DNA from: Kitasatospora sp. MAA19
GTDB lineage: Bacteria > Actinomycetota > Actinomycetes > Streptomycetales > Streptomycetaceae
Assembly (NCBI RefSeq): GCF_029894125.1
Contig: NZ_JARXYZ010000009.1
Coordinates: forward strand, 215,297 to 279,296
Direction of reading: 5' to 3'
Length of the DNA stretch: 64,000 bases
The stretch's first letter is position 1. Every line of letters starts with the position of its first letter. Below are positions 49,815-58,894 of this stretch, in pieces. The notes beneath the pieces were generated by a model that had not been told where the DNA came from, made no database searches, and was given only the letters and a program-made list of their open reading frames with translations. A program made the translations under genes and the position numbers.

Positions 49815-50812
49815 CAGCTCACCTCCCCGGGGGTCGGGACGTCCGCGGGCAGCAGTCCGCGGTGCTTGAGCTCGGCCCAGAGCGCCGCCGGAACGGGGTG
49901 GTCGAGCATGGTGGCGGCGTCCCGGACCTCGCCGGCGCTGCGGGTGCCGACCAGCACGCTCGCCACCGCCGGGTGCCCGAACGGGAACCTCAGGGCGGCG
50001 GCGCGCAGCGGGACGCCGTGCCGCTCGCAGACGGCCTTGAGGTCGGTGGCCCTGGTGAGCAGGTCTGCGGGGGCCGCGGTGTAGTCGAAGGTGGCGCCGG
50101 GCCGCGGGTCGGCGAGCAGGCCGGAGTTGAAGACGCCGCCGATCACGACGCCGACGCCGCGCCGGTGGGCCAGGGGCAGCAGTTCCGCAAGGCCCCGCTG
50201 GTCGAGGAGGCTGTAGCGGCCGGCCAGCAGGACGGCGTCGAGGTCGGTCTCGCGGATGAACCGGGCGGGCAGCCCGGCCTGGTTCATGCCGACGCCGATC
50301 GCTCCCAGGACGCCTTCGGCGCGCAGGCGTTCGAGTTCCGGGTAGGCCTCGGTGAGCGCCTGTTCGGCGTGGTCGTCGGGGTCGTGCAGGTAGGCGATGT
50401 CGATCCGGTCGAGGCCGAGCCGGTCCAGGCTGTCCTCGATGGAGCGGCGCACCCCCTGGGCGCTGAAGTCCCAGACGCGGTGGTGGGTGGCGGGCACGGC
50501 GAAGCCGTTGGCCAGGTCGTCGCCGTCGCTGGAGGGGGCCGGCTCCAGCAGGCGTCCGACCTTTGTGGAGATCGTGTACTGGTCCCGGGGGAACGCGCGC
50601 AGGGCGGCGCCGAGTCGCCGCTCGGACAGGCCCAGGCCGTAGTGCGGGGCGGTGTCGAAGTACCGTACGCCGGACTCCCAGGCGGCGGCGACGGCCTGTT
50701 CGGCCTGTTCGTCGGTGACCGGGGTGAACAGGTTGCCGATGCCGGCGGCGCCGAAGGCGAGTTCGGTCACCTGGGCCCTGCTGCGGCCGAGGGGGTTGTG
50801 GCGCGGTTTCAC
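49814..50812 (-). CDS. aldo/keto reductase, L-fucose 1-dehydrogenase type
   Basis: A 332-residue AKR. ESGVRYFDTAPHYGLGLSER carries the catalytic Asp and Tyr, the ISTKVGRLLEP strand the Lys, and IDIAYLHDPDDH the His. The C-terminal SVLVGTRSAGEV binds NAD(P). It fits the D-threo-aldose (L-fucose) 1-dehydrogenase group, which oxidises L-fucose at C1 to the lactone. The pathway role is supported by the lactonase, dehydratase and other genes in the same operon. GTG 50812 overlaps the SDR stop by 4 nt. Confidence 0.88.
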   Translation of the reverse strand: MKPRHNPLGRSRAQVTELAFGAAGIGNLFTPVTDEQAEQAVAAAWESGVRYFDTAPHYGLGLSERRLGAALRAFPRDQYTISTKVGRLLEPAPSSDGDDLANGFAVPATHHRVWDFSAQGVRRSIEDSLDRLGLDRIDIAYLHDPDDHAEQALTEAYPELERLRAEGVLGAIGVGMNQAGLPARFIRETDLDAVLLAGRYSLLDQRGLAELLPLAHRRGVGVVIGGVFNSGLLADPRPGATFDYTAAPADLLTRATDLKAVCERHGVPLRAAALRFPFGHPAVASVLVGTRSAGEVRDAATMLDHPVPAALWAELKHRGLLPADVPTPGEVS

Positions 50813-51570
50813 GGGCGTGGCTCCGGTCGCAGGCGCAGGCCGGCCATGCCGCCGTCGACGGCGAGCGCGGTGCCCGTGACGCTGGCGGCGGCCGGGGAGG
50901 CGAGGTAGGCGATGGCGGCGGCGACCTCCTCGGCGGTGACCAGCCGGCCGGTGGGCTGGCGGGCGTTCAGTGCGGAGCGCTCGGCGGCCGGGTCGTCGGC
51001 CGCGTCGAGCAGCCGGCCGACCCACGGGGTGTCGACGGTGCCCGGGTTGACGCAGTTGACCCGGATGCCTTCGCGGACGTGGTCGGCGGCCATGGCCAGG
51101 GTGAGCGAGTAGACGGCGCCCTTGCTCGCCGAGTACAGCGCGCGCTGGGGCAGTCCGGCCGTGGCGGCGATGGAGCAGGTGTTGACCACCGAGGCGGAGG
51201 CGGAGCGGCGCAGGTGGGGCAGGGCGGCGCGGGTGGTGCGGACGATGCCGAGCACGTTGACGTCCAGGACGTGGTGCCACTGCTCGTCCGCGTTGTCCTC
51301 CACGGTTCCGGCGGCGCCGATGCCGGCGTTGTTGACCAGGATGTCGATCCCGCCGAGCGCCTCGGCCGCCGCCTGGACGGCCTCGCGGACGGAGCGGTCG
51401 TCGGCGACGTCGGCGGTGAAGCCGCGCAGCGGGGCGCGGACGCTGCTCGGGTCGAGGTCGAGGACGGCGACGTCCGCTCCGCGTTCGCCGAGCAACCGGG
51501 CGGTGGCCAGTCCGATGCCGGAGGCACCGCCGGTGACCAGGGCGGTGAGCCCGTCGAGGTCGGTCGTCAT
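50809..51570 (-). CDS. SDR dehydrogenase, probable 2-keto-3-deoxy-L-fuconate dehydrogenase
   Basis: A 253-residue classical SDR with all motifs: [40 protein letters not shown] (Ser) and [10 protein letters not shown] (Tyr-x3-Lys). [16 protein letters not shown] is typical of KDF dehydrogenases. In the L-fucose pathway it would oxidise 2-keto-3-deoxy-L-fuconate at C4 to the 2,4-diketo acid with NAD+. The general SDR class is certain, the substrate is from context. ATG 51570 overlaps the dehydratase stop by 4 nt. Confidence 0.88.
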   Translation of the reverse strand: MTTDLDGLTALVTGGASGIGLATARLLGERGADVAVLDLDPSSVRAPLRGFTADVADDRSVREAVQAAAEALGGIDILVNNAGIGAAGTVEDNADEQWHHVLDVNVLGIVRTTRAALPHLRRSASASVVNTCSIAATAGLPQRALYSASKGAVYSLTLAMAADHVREGIRVNCVNPGTVDTPWVGRLLDAADDPAAERSALNARQPTGRLVTAEEVAAAIAYLASPAAASVTGTALAVDGGMAGLRLRPEPRP

Positions 51571-52907
51571 GAGCGCTCCTCCTTGTCGCCGCCGGCCAGG
51601 TCGGCTGCCCAGAACGCGCCGTCGGGGTAGGTGTAGGTGTCGATGGCGGCCTGGTGCATGGTGGCGGAGAACCCGGGCACGGTGGGTGCCCGGTAGCGGC
51701 CGCCGTCGATGACCACGGGGTCGAGGAAGTGCTGGTGGAGGTGGTCGACGTACTCGATGACGCGGTCCTCGGTGGTGCCGGAGAGCGCGACGTAGTCGAA
51801 CATCGACAGGTGCTGGACGAGTTCGCACAGGCCCACGCCGCCGGCGTGCGGGCACACGGGGACGCCGAACCTGGCGGCGAGCAGCAGGATGGCGAGGTTC
51901 TCGTTCACGCCGGCCACCCGGGCCGAGTCCAGTTGGAGGACGTCGATGGCGCCGGCCTGGAGCAGCTGTTTGAAGACGATGCGGTTCTGCACGTGCTCGC
52001 CGGTGGCGACCTTGACCGGGTGGACACCGCGCCGGACGGCGGCGTGGCCGAGCACGTCGTCCGGGCTGGTCGGCTCCTCGATCCAGTAGGGGTCGAACTC
52101 GGCGAGCGCGTTCGTCCACTCGATCGCCTCGGCGACGTTCCAGCGCTGGTTGGCGTCGATCGCCATCCGGATGTCCGGACCGACGGCCTCGCGGGCGGCG
52201 CGGCAGCGGCGGACGTCGTCCGCCAGGTCGGCGCCGACCTTCAGCTTGATCTGGGTGAAGCCGTCGGCCACCGCCTCCTTGGCGAGGCGGGTGAGCTTCT
52301 CGTCGCTGTAGCCGAGCCAGCCGGGCGAGGTGGTGTAGGCGGGGTAGCCGCGGCGCAGGAGTTCGGCGGCCCGCCCGGGTGCGCCCTGTCTGCCCTTGCG
52401 CAGCAGGTCGAGGGCCTCATCAGGCGTCAGCGCGTCGGCGATGTAGCGGAAGTCGACCTGGGACACCAGCCATTCGGGGTCGGCGTCGGCCAGCAGCTGC
52501 CACAGCGGCTTGCCCGCACGCTTGGCGGCGAGGTCCCAGACGGCGTTGACGACGGCTCCGATCGCCATGTGCATCACGCCCTTCTCGGGGCCGAGCCAGC
52601 GCAGCTGGCTGTCACCGATCAGGTCGTGGTACAGGGAACCGGGGTCGGCACACAGCTCGGCGACCGGACGTCCGATGACGTGCTCGCTCAGCGCGTCGAT
52701 GGCGGCGACCTGGACGTCGTTGCCACGGCCGATGGTGAAGGTGAACCCGTGGCCCTCGTGGCCGCCCGCGGAGGCGCGCAGGACGACGTAGGCGGCGGAG
52801 TAGTCGGGGTCGGGATTCATGGCGTCGGACCCGTCCAGCTCCCGCGAGGTGGGGAAGCGGATGTCGTAGGTGTCGACGGCCGTGATCCGCGCTGTGGTTG
52901 CGGACAA
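51567..52907 (-). CDS. L-fuconate dehydratase (enolase superfamily)
   Basis: A 446-residue mandelate-racemase-group enzyme. [20 protein letters not shown] has the KxK catalytic motif, [19 protein letters not shown] and [10 protein letters not shown] supply the metal ligands, and [20 protein letters not shown] is the His-containing signature diagnostic of fuconate dehydratases. The N-terminal [20 protein letters not shown] also matches that family. It removes water from L-fuconate to give 2-keto-3-deoxy-L-fuconate. The start is TTG 52907, supported by GAAAGG nine bases upstream and by no better start codon; the preceding stop is 9 bp away. Confidence 0.93.
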   Translation of the reverse strand: MSATTARITAVDTYDIRFPTSRELDGSDAMNPDPDYSAAYVVLRASAGGHEGHGFTFTIGRGNDVQVAAIDALSEHVIGRPVAELCADPGSLYHDLIGDSQLRWLGPEKGVMHMAIGAVVNAVWDLAAKRAGKPLWQLLADADPEWLVSQVDFRYIADALTPDEALDLLRKGRQGAPGRAAELLRRGYPAYTTSPGWLGYSDEKLTRLAKEAVADGFTQIKLKVGADLADDVRRCRAAREAVGPDIRMAIDANQRWNVAEAIEWTNALAEFDPYWIEEPTSPDDVLGHAAVRRGVHPVKVATGEHVQNRIVFKQLLQAGAIDVLQLDSARVAGVNENLAILLLAARFGVPVCPHAGGVGLCELVQHLSMFDYVALSGTTEDRVIEYVDHLHQHFLDPVVIDGGRYRAPTVPGFSATMHQAAIDTYTYPDGAFWAADLAGGDKEERS

Positions 52908-52918
52908 CGTGGTGCCTT

Positions 52919-53770
52919 TCAGGCGTTGGAGAAGGTCTGGCGCTGGATACCGAGGCCGTCGATGGTCAGTTCGACGGTGTCGCCCGCGCGCAGGTAGGGG
53001 GTGCCGGGCAGACCCAGGGCCACGCCGGCCGGGGTGCCGGTGTTGATGACGTCTCCGGGCCGCAGCACCATGTACTGGCTGAGGTACCAGATCAGGTACG
53101 GGACGTCGAAGATCATGTTCTTGGTGCTGCCGCTCTGCCGCTGCTCGCCGTTGACGGCCAGACGAAGGCCGAGGGCCTGCACGTCGCCGGCCTCGTCCGG
53201 GGTGACCAGCCAGGGGCCGAGCGGGTTGAAGGTCTCACAGGACTTGCCGAGGTCCCACTGCCCGGAGTACTCGAGCTGGAACTCCCGCTCGGACACGTCG
53301 TTGCTGATCGCGTAACCCGCGACATGGGCGAGGGCCTGTTGGGGCGAGTCCAGGTAGCGGGCCTCGCGGCCGATCACGACCGCGAGTTCGACCTCCCAGT
53401 CGGTCTTGGCCGAGCCGCGCGGGATCAGCACCTGGTCATAGGGGCCGACCACGGCGGACGGGTCCTTCATGAAGACCACCGGCCGGGCGGGGACGGCCGC
53501 GCCGGTCTCATCGGCGTGGTCGCGGTAGTTGAGGCCGATGCAGACGACCTTGCCCGGGCGGGTGATGGGTGCACCGATCCGCTGGCCGACCGGGTCGATC
53601 GGAGGGAGCTCTCCGGCGGCCAGGGCGGCGCGAACGCGGTCGATCCCGTCCGAGGCGAGGAACGCCCCGTCGATGTCATCGGTCAGGCCCGAGAGTGCAA
53701 AGACCCGGCCGTCGTCGCCGAGGGCTGCCGGAGCCTCTTCTCCCGCCGGTCCGATCCGCACGAGCTTCAT
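52919..53770 (-). CDS. fumarylacetoacetate hydrolase-family enzyme (2,4-diketo-3-deoxy-L-fuconate hydrolase)
   Basis: A 283-residue FAH-fold enzyme. [19 protein letters not shown] and [20 protein letters not shown] are family starts; [18 protein letters not shown] carries the metal-binding ExE pattern, [16 protein letters not shown] follows, and [14 protein letters not shown] closes the active site. It would hydrolyse the diketo acid to pyruvate and L-lactate, which explains the lutABC genes in the same operon. ATG 53770 follows AGGAG. It is the first gene of the operon, divergent from the ABC importer. Confidence 0.92.
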   Translation of the reverse strand: MKLVRIGPAGEEAPAALGDDGRVFALSGLTDDIDGAFLASDGIDRVRAALAAGELPPIDPVGQRIGAPITRPGKVVCIGLNYRDHADETGAAVPARPVVFMKDPSAVVGPYDQVLIPRGSAKTDWEVELAVVIGREARYLDSPQQALAHVAGYAISNDVSEREFQLEYSGQWDLGKSCETFNPLGPWLVTPDEAGDVQALGLRLAVNGEQRQSGSTKNMIFDVPYLIWYLSQYMVLRPGDVINTGTPAGVALGLPGTPYLRAGDTVELTIDGLGIQRQTFSNA

Positions 53771-54285
53771 GGCCTGACTCCTGTCATAGGTCTGCGGGCC
53801 GGGGCTCTTCACCGGGCCGACACATCGGATGAATCCTCGACGACCTGACCATACGAGTGTCGGCCACCCACCGCAAGAAGTCCTCCGATGTCTGTCGGCG
53901 TCCGTCGGGTGCCAGGAGCCAAACATCTCCTAACTGTTCATCAAATATCAAGCTCAGACAGTAGATAACAGCTCACTGCGATGCGGAATGGAGGCCCGGA
54001 CGTTACGGTTGAGATTCGCCCGAGGTTTCCCTATTGTCAGTCATGCGCCAAGCTCGTATGGTCCTCGTGATCGCAAGCCCTCCGATGATTACGGGGAGCA
54101 CGATCCGGCGCGCCTGCCACGACCCGCCGCATCCATGGCCTCCCTCCTGGATGACGGCCGGGAAGGGAGATCCGGCTCAACCACCCCCGCTTCACCTCCC
54201 GGGGACAGGCCGCTCCGCCTCCCGCCACACCGGATCCCCACCCTCGCAGGGGAGCCCGGACATCCCAGCCAAGGAGATCAGCACC
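53771..54285. promoter_or_regulatory. 515-bp divergent control region of the sugar operons
   Basis: No supported gene. It is AT-richer than its surroundings near 53930-53980 (ATCAAATATCAAGC). An exact 11-bp element, CTCGTATGGTC, occurs in inverted orientation at 53847-53857 (minus) and 54053-54063 (plus), one near each divergent start region. These are candidate operators for the two GntR regulators. AAGGAG at 54270 is the ribosome site of the importer gene. Confidence 0.5.
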
Positions 54286-55332
54286 ATGAAGCCTCGCTCC
54301 TCCAGAATCGCGGCCACGGCCGCCGCCGTAGTCGTCCTGGCGGGGGCCGCCACGGCCTGCAACCGCGGCAGCACGACGGACTCCGCCGCCGGCGGCAAGC
54401 CGGCGCTCGGCATCGACCTGCCGCGTGCGGACTCCGACTTCTGGAACTCCTACGCGCAGTACATCAAGCAGGACGCCTCCGCCCAGGGCCTCAACACCCT
54501 GCCGGTGAGCAACTCGCAGAACGACGTCACCAAGCTGGTCGCCAACGTCCAGGTCTTCCAGAACACCGGCGCCAAGGCCGTCGTCATGGCCCCGCAGGAC
54601 ACCGGCGCGATCGCCTCCACCCTCGACCAGCTGACCGCCAAGAAGATCCCCGTGGTCAGCATCGACACCCGCCCCGACAAGGGGAACGTCTACATGGTGG
54701 TGCGCGCCGACAACAAGGCGTACGGCACCAAGGCCTGTGAGTTCCTCGGCCAGCAGCTCGGCGGCAAGGGCAAGGTCGCCGAACTCCAGGGCGCGCTGAG
54801 CTCCGTCAACGGCCGCGACCGATCCGAGGCCTTCGCCGCCTGCATGAAGGAGAAGTTCCCCGACATCCAGGTGACCGAGCTGGCCACCGACTGGAAGGGC
54901 GACGTCGCCTCCGCCAAGCTCCAGTCCACCCTGGCCGCCAACCCGGACCTGGGCGGCGTCTACCTGCAGGCCGGCGGTGTCTTCCTGCAGCCCACCATCG
55001 CCCTGCTCCAGCAGAAGGGCCTGCTCAAGCCCGCCGGCCAGCCCGGCCACATCGCCATCGTCTCCAACGACGGCATCCCGCAGGAGTTCGACGCGATCCG
55101 CAAGGGCGACATCGACGCGACCGTCTCCCAGCCCGCCGACCTCTACGCCAAGTACGCGCTGTTCTACGCGCAGGCCGCGGCCGAGGGCAAGACCTTCCAA
55201 CCCGGTGCCACCGACCACCAGTCGACCATCATCCAGCTGCCCAACGGACTGGAGGACCAGCTTCCCGCGCCGCTGGTCACCAAGGAGAACGTCGACGACA
55301 AGTCCCTCTGGGGCAACGGCGTAGGCAAGTAG
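54286..55332 (+). CDS. sugar ABC transporter substrate-binding lipoprotein 1
   Basis: A 348-residue periplasmic-binding protein of the RbsB/peripla_BP_4 type. The signal peptide ends in AGAATAC, with Cys25 as the lipid anchor. ALGIDLPRADSDFWNSYAQY, GAKAVVMAPQDTGAIASTLD, IPVVSIDTRPD and IVSNDGIPQEFDAIRKGDID are the binding-fold signatures. It would capture the sugar (L-fucose or similar) outside the membrane for the ABC proteins that follow. ATG 54286 follows AAGGAGATCAGCACC. It has a close paralogue at 58895. Confidence 0.92.
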   Translation: MKPRSSRIAATAAAVVVLAGAATACNRGSTTDSAAGGKPALGIDLPRADSDFWNSYAQYIKQDASAQGLNTLPVSNSQNDVTKLVANVQVFQNTGAKAVVMAPQDTGAIASTLDQLTAKKIPVVSIDTRPDKGNVYMVVRADNKAYGTKACEFLGQQLGGKGKVAELQGALSSVNGRDRSEAFAACMKEKFPDIQVTELATDWKGDVASAKLQSTLAANPDLGGVYLQAGGVFLQPTIALLQQKGLLKPAGQPGHIAIVSNDGIPQEFDAIRKGDIDATVSQPADLYAKYALFYAQAAAEGKTFQPGATDHQSTIIQLPNGLEDQLPAPLVTKENVDDKSLWGNGVGK

Positions 55333-55415
55333 CCCACCGACCCCTCGTGCGTGGCGGCCAGGCCCCCCCTTCCCGGGCCGCCACGCACGGATCCTGCGGA
55401 AAGGACATCCCCGCC

Positions 55416-56972
55416 ATGGCGGACCCCAGCCCCGTCCGGGGCCCCGTCGTCGAGGCCGACGGGATCAGCAAGCGCTTCGGCGCCACGGTCGCGCTCAGCG
55501 ACGCCCGCATCTCGGTCGCGCCCGGCGAGTCGCACGCCCTGGTCGGCCGCAACGGCGCGGGCAAGTCCACGCTCGTGTCGATCCTCACCGGCCTGCAGAA
55601 CCCCGACACCGGCACCCTGCGCTTCAACGGCGAGCAGGCCCCGGCCCCCGGTGACACCGACGCCTGGCGGTCCAGGGTTGCCTGCGTCTACCAGCGCTCC
55701 ACCATCATCCCCGCGCTGACCGTCGCCGAGAACCTCTTCCTGGACAGGCAGAGCAAGGGCGTCCTGCGCCCGATCAGCTGGAAGCAGCTGCGCGGCCGCG
55801 CCACCGAGCTGCTCGCCGAGTACGGCGTGGACGTCGCCCCGACCGCGCGCGCCGAGGACCTGAGTGTCGAGCAGCGCCAGTTCGTCGAGATCGCCCGGGC
55901 GCTGTCCTTCGGGGCCCGCTTCATCATCCTGGACGAGCCCACCGCCAAGCTCGACGCGCGCGGCATCGAGCGGCTCTTCGACAAGCTGCGCTCACTGCAG
56001 GAACAGGGCGTCGCCTTCCTGTTCATCTCCCATCACCTGCAGGAGGTCTACGACCTCTGCACCACCGTCACGGTCTACCGCGACGCCCGGCACATCATCA
56101 CCGCACCGGTCGCCGAACTCGACCAGCAGGCCCTGGTGGAAGCGATGACCGGCGAGAGCTCCCGGGGCAGCGAGCCCGCCTGGTCGGTGACCGGCCGGAC
56201 GCGCCCCGACGGTGCCCCGCTGCTGGACGTCTCGGGCCTGAGCCTGGCCGGCGCCTACCAGGACTTCTCCCTGACCGCGCACGCCGGCGAGGTCGTGGGC
56301 CTGGCCGGCGCGGCCGCCAGCGGCAACGTCCGGCTCGGCGAGACCATCGCCGGTCTGCACCGCCCGCAGGCCGGCACGATCACCGTCGCGGGCCGCCCGG
56401 TGCGCACCGGTCGCGTTCCCGCCGCTCTCGCGGCCGGCATCGGGTTCGTGCCCGAGGACCGGCACATCCAGGGCCTCATCCCGCAGCGCAGTGTCGCCGA
56501 GAACGCCACCCTGACCGTCACCGGCCAGCTCGGGCCCTTCGGCACGGTGCTGCCCTCCCGTACCCGGGCCTTCGCCGAGCGGATGATCGGCGACCTCGAC
56601 ATCAAGACACCCGGCCCCTCGGCCCCGGTGTCCGCACTGTCCGGCGGCAACCAGCAGAAGGTGGTCATCGCGCGGGCCCTGGCCACCGAGCCGCACGTCC
56701 TGGTGGCCATCCGGCCCACCAACGGCGTCGACGTCAAATCCAAGGAGTCCCTGCTCGGCACCGTCCGCGAGGTCGCCGACGCCGGGAAGAGCGCTCTGAT
56801 CGTGTCCGACGAACTCGACGACCTGCGGGTCTGCGACCGCGTCGTGGCCATGTTCCACGGCCGCGTCGTCGCCGAGTTCGAGCACGGCTGGAGCGACGAA
56901 CAGCTGGTCGCAGCCATGGAGGGCATGTCCGGCCCGACCGACACGAAGGAACGCGATGTCTCCCACCACTGA
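55416..56972 (+). CDS. sugar ABC transporter ATPase (RbsA/MglA type)
   Basis: A 518-residue twin ATPase. Domain 1 has Walker A GRNGAGKSTL, signature LSVEQRQFVEIARAL and Walker B IILDEPTAKLD. Domain 2 is degenerate, as in many monosaccharide importers: the loop reads GLAGAAASGNVRLG and Walker B reads VLVAIRPTNGVD without the Glu, but the signature LSGGNQQKVVIARAL is perfect. It energises uptake with the permease. ATG 55416 follows GCGGAAAGGACATCC. It overlaps the permease start by 17 nt. Confidence 0.93.
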   Translation: MADPSPVRGPVVEADGISKRFGATVALSDARISVAPGESHALVGRNGAGKSTLVSILTGLQNPDTGTLRFNGEQAPAPGDTDAWRSRVACVYQRSTIIPALTVAENLFLDRQSKGVLRPISWKQLRGRATELLAEYGVDVAPTARAEDLSVEQRQFVEIARALSFGARFIILDEPTAKLDARGIERLFDKLRSLQEQGVAFLFISHHLQEVYDLCTTVTVYRDARHIITAPVAELDQQALVEAMTGESSRGSEPAWSVTGRTRPDGAPLLDVSGLSLAGAYQDFSLTAHAGEVVGLAGAAASGNVRLGETIAGLHRPQAGTITVAGRPVRTGRVPAALAAGIGFVPEDRHIQGLIPQRSVAENATLTVTGQLGPFGTVLPSRTRAFAERMIGDLDIKTPGPSAPVSALSGGNQQKVVIARALATEPHVLVAIRPTNGVDVKSKESLLGTVREVADAGKSALIVSDELDDLRVCDRVVAMFHGRVVAEFEHGWSDEQLVAAMEGMSGPTDTKERDVSHH

Positions 56973-57987
56973 GGTCCGCCCGCGCGCGGCCACCGCCGGC
57001 ACCGCACCGGCCGGCCGGCGCTTCGACCTCGCCCGCTACCGTGACCTGTCGCTCGTACCGGTCCTGCTCGTCCTCGGCGTCATCGGCTTCGCCGTCTCAC
57101 CCGCCTTCCTCACCTCCGACAACCTCCTGGGCGTCGGCCAGCAGGCCACCGAACTGAGCCTGCTGGTGCTGGCCGAGGCGCTGATCCTGATCGTCGGCCG
57201 GATGGACCTGTCCCTGGAATCCACGATCGGCGTGGCCCCTGTCATCGCCGTCTGGCTGGTCCTCCCCGACCACGGCGCGCGCTTCAACGGCCTCGGGCTC
57301 CTTCCCTCCTGGACGGCCATCCCGCTGTGCCTGGCCGTCGGCGCGCTCATCGGGGCGATCAACGGGTTCCTGATCCTCAAGCTGCGCCTCAACGGCTTCA
57401 TCGTCACCCTCGGCGCGCTCACCCTGCTCCGCGGCCTCCAGGTCGCGATCTCCCAGGGCCAGTCGATCGTCACCCTGCCCGGCTCCTTCACCTACCTCGG
57501 CAGCACCAGCTGGCTCGGCGTCCCCGCGGCGATCTGGATCTGCGCCCTGCTCTTCCTGGCCGGCGGCTGCGCCCTCGCCTGGCTGCGCCACGGCCGCGCC
57601 CTGTACGCGATCGGCGGCAACTCCGAGGCCGCCCGCGCCGCCGGCATCCGGGTCGACCGGATCACCTGGATCGTGCTGATCCTCGGCAGCCTGCTGGCCG
57701 CCTTCGCCGGCGTCCTCTACACCGGCCACTACGGCTCCATCTCCGCCGACCAGGGCAACGGGTGGATCTTCCAGGTCTTCGCCGCCACCGTCATCGGCGG
57801 CGTCAGCCTCAACGGCGGCCGCGGCACCCTCTTCGGCGCCCTGACCGGTGTGCTGACCCTCCAGCTCGTGGTCAACGTCATGACCCTCGCGGGCGTGCCG
57901 CCGCTGTGGAACCAGTTCCTCAACGGCGCGATCATCATCGTCGCGCTGATCATCTCCCGCTTCGCCTCGGGCGAGAAACAGGAGTGA
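56956..57987 (+). CDS. sugar ABC transporter permease (RbsC/MglC type)
   Basis: A 343-residue permease with about ten hydrophobic helices. ELSLLVLAEALILIVGRMDL, AINGFLILKLRLNGFIVTLG and ALYAIGGNSEAARAAGIRVD (the EAA-like loop contacting the ATPase) are hallmarks of monosaccharide permeases. WIFQVFAATVIGGVSLNGGR is the conserved C-terminal motif. ATG 56956 lies inside the end of the ATPase gene, so translation is coupled. Its stop is followed by a strong terminator, so the importer is a three-gene unit. Confidence 0.93.
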   Translation: MSPTTEVRPRAATAGTAPAGRRFDLARYRDLSLVPVLLVLGVIGFAVSPAFLTSDNLLGVGQQATELSLLVLAEALILIVGRMDLSLESTIGVAPVIAVWLVLPDHGARFNGLGLLPSWTAIPLCLAVGALIGAINGFLILKLRLNGFIVTLGALTLLRGLQVAISQGQSIVTLPGSFTYLGSTSWLGVPAAIWICALLFLAGGCALAWLRHGRALYAIGGNSEAARAAGIRVDRITWIVLILGSLLAAFAGVLYTGHYGSISADQGNGWIFQVFAATVIGGVSLNGGRGTLFGALTGVLTLQLVVNVMTLAGVPPLWNQFLNGAIIIVALIISRFASGEKQE

Positions 57988-58009
57988 CGGGTCCCCCGGC
58001 CTGAGAGCC

Positions 58010-58058
58010 GCCGAAGCGGCGCGACCAGCTCCGCGGGAACCGGTCGCGCCGCTTCGGC
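58010..58058 (+). terminator. terminator of the importer operon
   Basis: A perfect 17-bp stem (58010-58026 with 58042-58058) and 15-nt loop, 22 nt beyond the permease stop. Confidence 0.9.
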
Positions 58059-58115
58059 CTCCCCGCCCCCTCGACCGACCATCACTCCCATGCCCGCACG
58101 CAGGAGGCGAACACC

Positions 58116-58814
58116 ATGGCGGTGACCGACCATGCCATCGAGAAGATCAAGGAAATGATCGTCTCCGGCGCCCTGCTGCCCGGCGCGAGACTCCCCAACG
58201 AGGCCGATCTCGCCGACCAGCTCGGGCTGTCCCGCAACTCGCTGCGCGAGGCCGTCCGGGCGCTCACCGCGATGCGGATCCTCGTCCCCAGGCAGGGCGA
58301 CGGCACCTACGTCTCCGGCCTGGAGCCACACCTCCTGCTGGAAGCCATGGCCTTCGCCGCCGACGTCTCCCACGGGCACACGGCCCGGCAACTCCTCCAG
58401 GTACGGCGCCTGCTGGAGCCACAGGTCACCGCCCTCGCCGCCGGCCTGCTCACCGACGACCACCTGCGAACGCTGCGGGCCGTCCTCGACCAGAGCGCTG
58501 CGGCCGCCGACATCGAGGAGTTCATCGAGCTCGACATCGAGTTCCACCGCACCATTGCCGATGCCGTCGGCAACCCCGTGCTGTCCACCCTGCTCGGCAT
58601 CCTCTCCACCCACACCCAGCGGCTGCGCATCGTGCGCGGTACGCACAACACCCCTGCCCGCGAGCAGGCCCACCGCGAACACGAGGCCATCTGGCGGGCC
58701 CTGGTCGACCACGATGCCGTCCTGGCCGCCAGTGCCAGCACCGTGCACGTCGCCGCCGTCGAGGACTGGCTGGCCGCCGGCACCGACCCCCCGGACCTCG
58801 ACGCCATCGCCTGA
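58116..58814 (+). CDS. GntR-family regulator (FadR/FCD subfamily) 2
   Basis: A 232-residue paralogue of the regulator at 44919, with the same winged helix almost word for word (EKIKEMIVSGALLPGARLPN, EADLADQLGLSRNSLREAVR, PRQGDGTYVSGLEPHLLLEA). The FCD sensor has ELDIEFHRTIADAVGN and HREHEAIWRALVDHD. Because the recognition helix is identical to that of the first regulator, the two should bind the same operator. ATG 58116 is preceded by CAGGAGGCGAACACC. It lies 80 bp before the second binding-protein gene. Confidence 0.93.
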   Translation: MAVTDHAIEKIKEMIVSGALLPGARLPNEADLADQLGLSRNSLREAVRALTAMRILVPRQGDGTYVSGLEPHLLLEAMAFAADVSHGHTARQLLQVRRLLEPQVTALAAGLLTDDHLRTLRAVLDQSAAAADIEEFIELDIEFHRTIADAVGNPVLSTLLGILSTHTQRLRIVRGTHNTPAREQAHREHEAIWRALVDHDAVLAASASTVHVAAVEDWLAAGTDPPDLDAIA

Positions 58815-58894
58815 CGGCGACGTGCCGCATCCCGCGAATCAGTTCCCCTCCCCCTCAGCGCGCAAAACCCCCACGACCCAGGACGGTCTGACAC

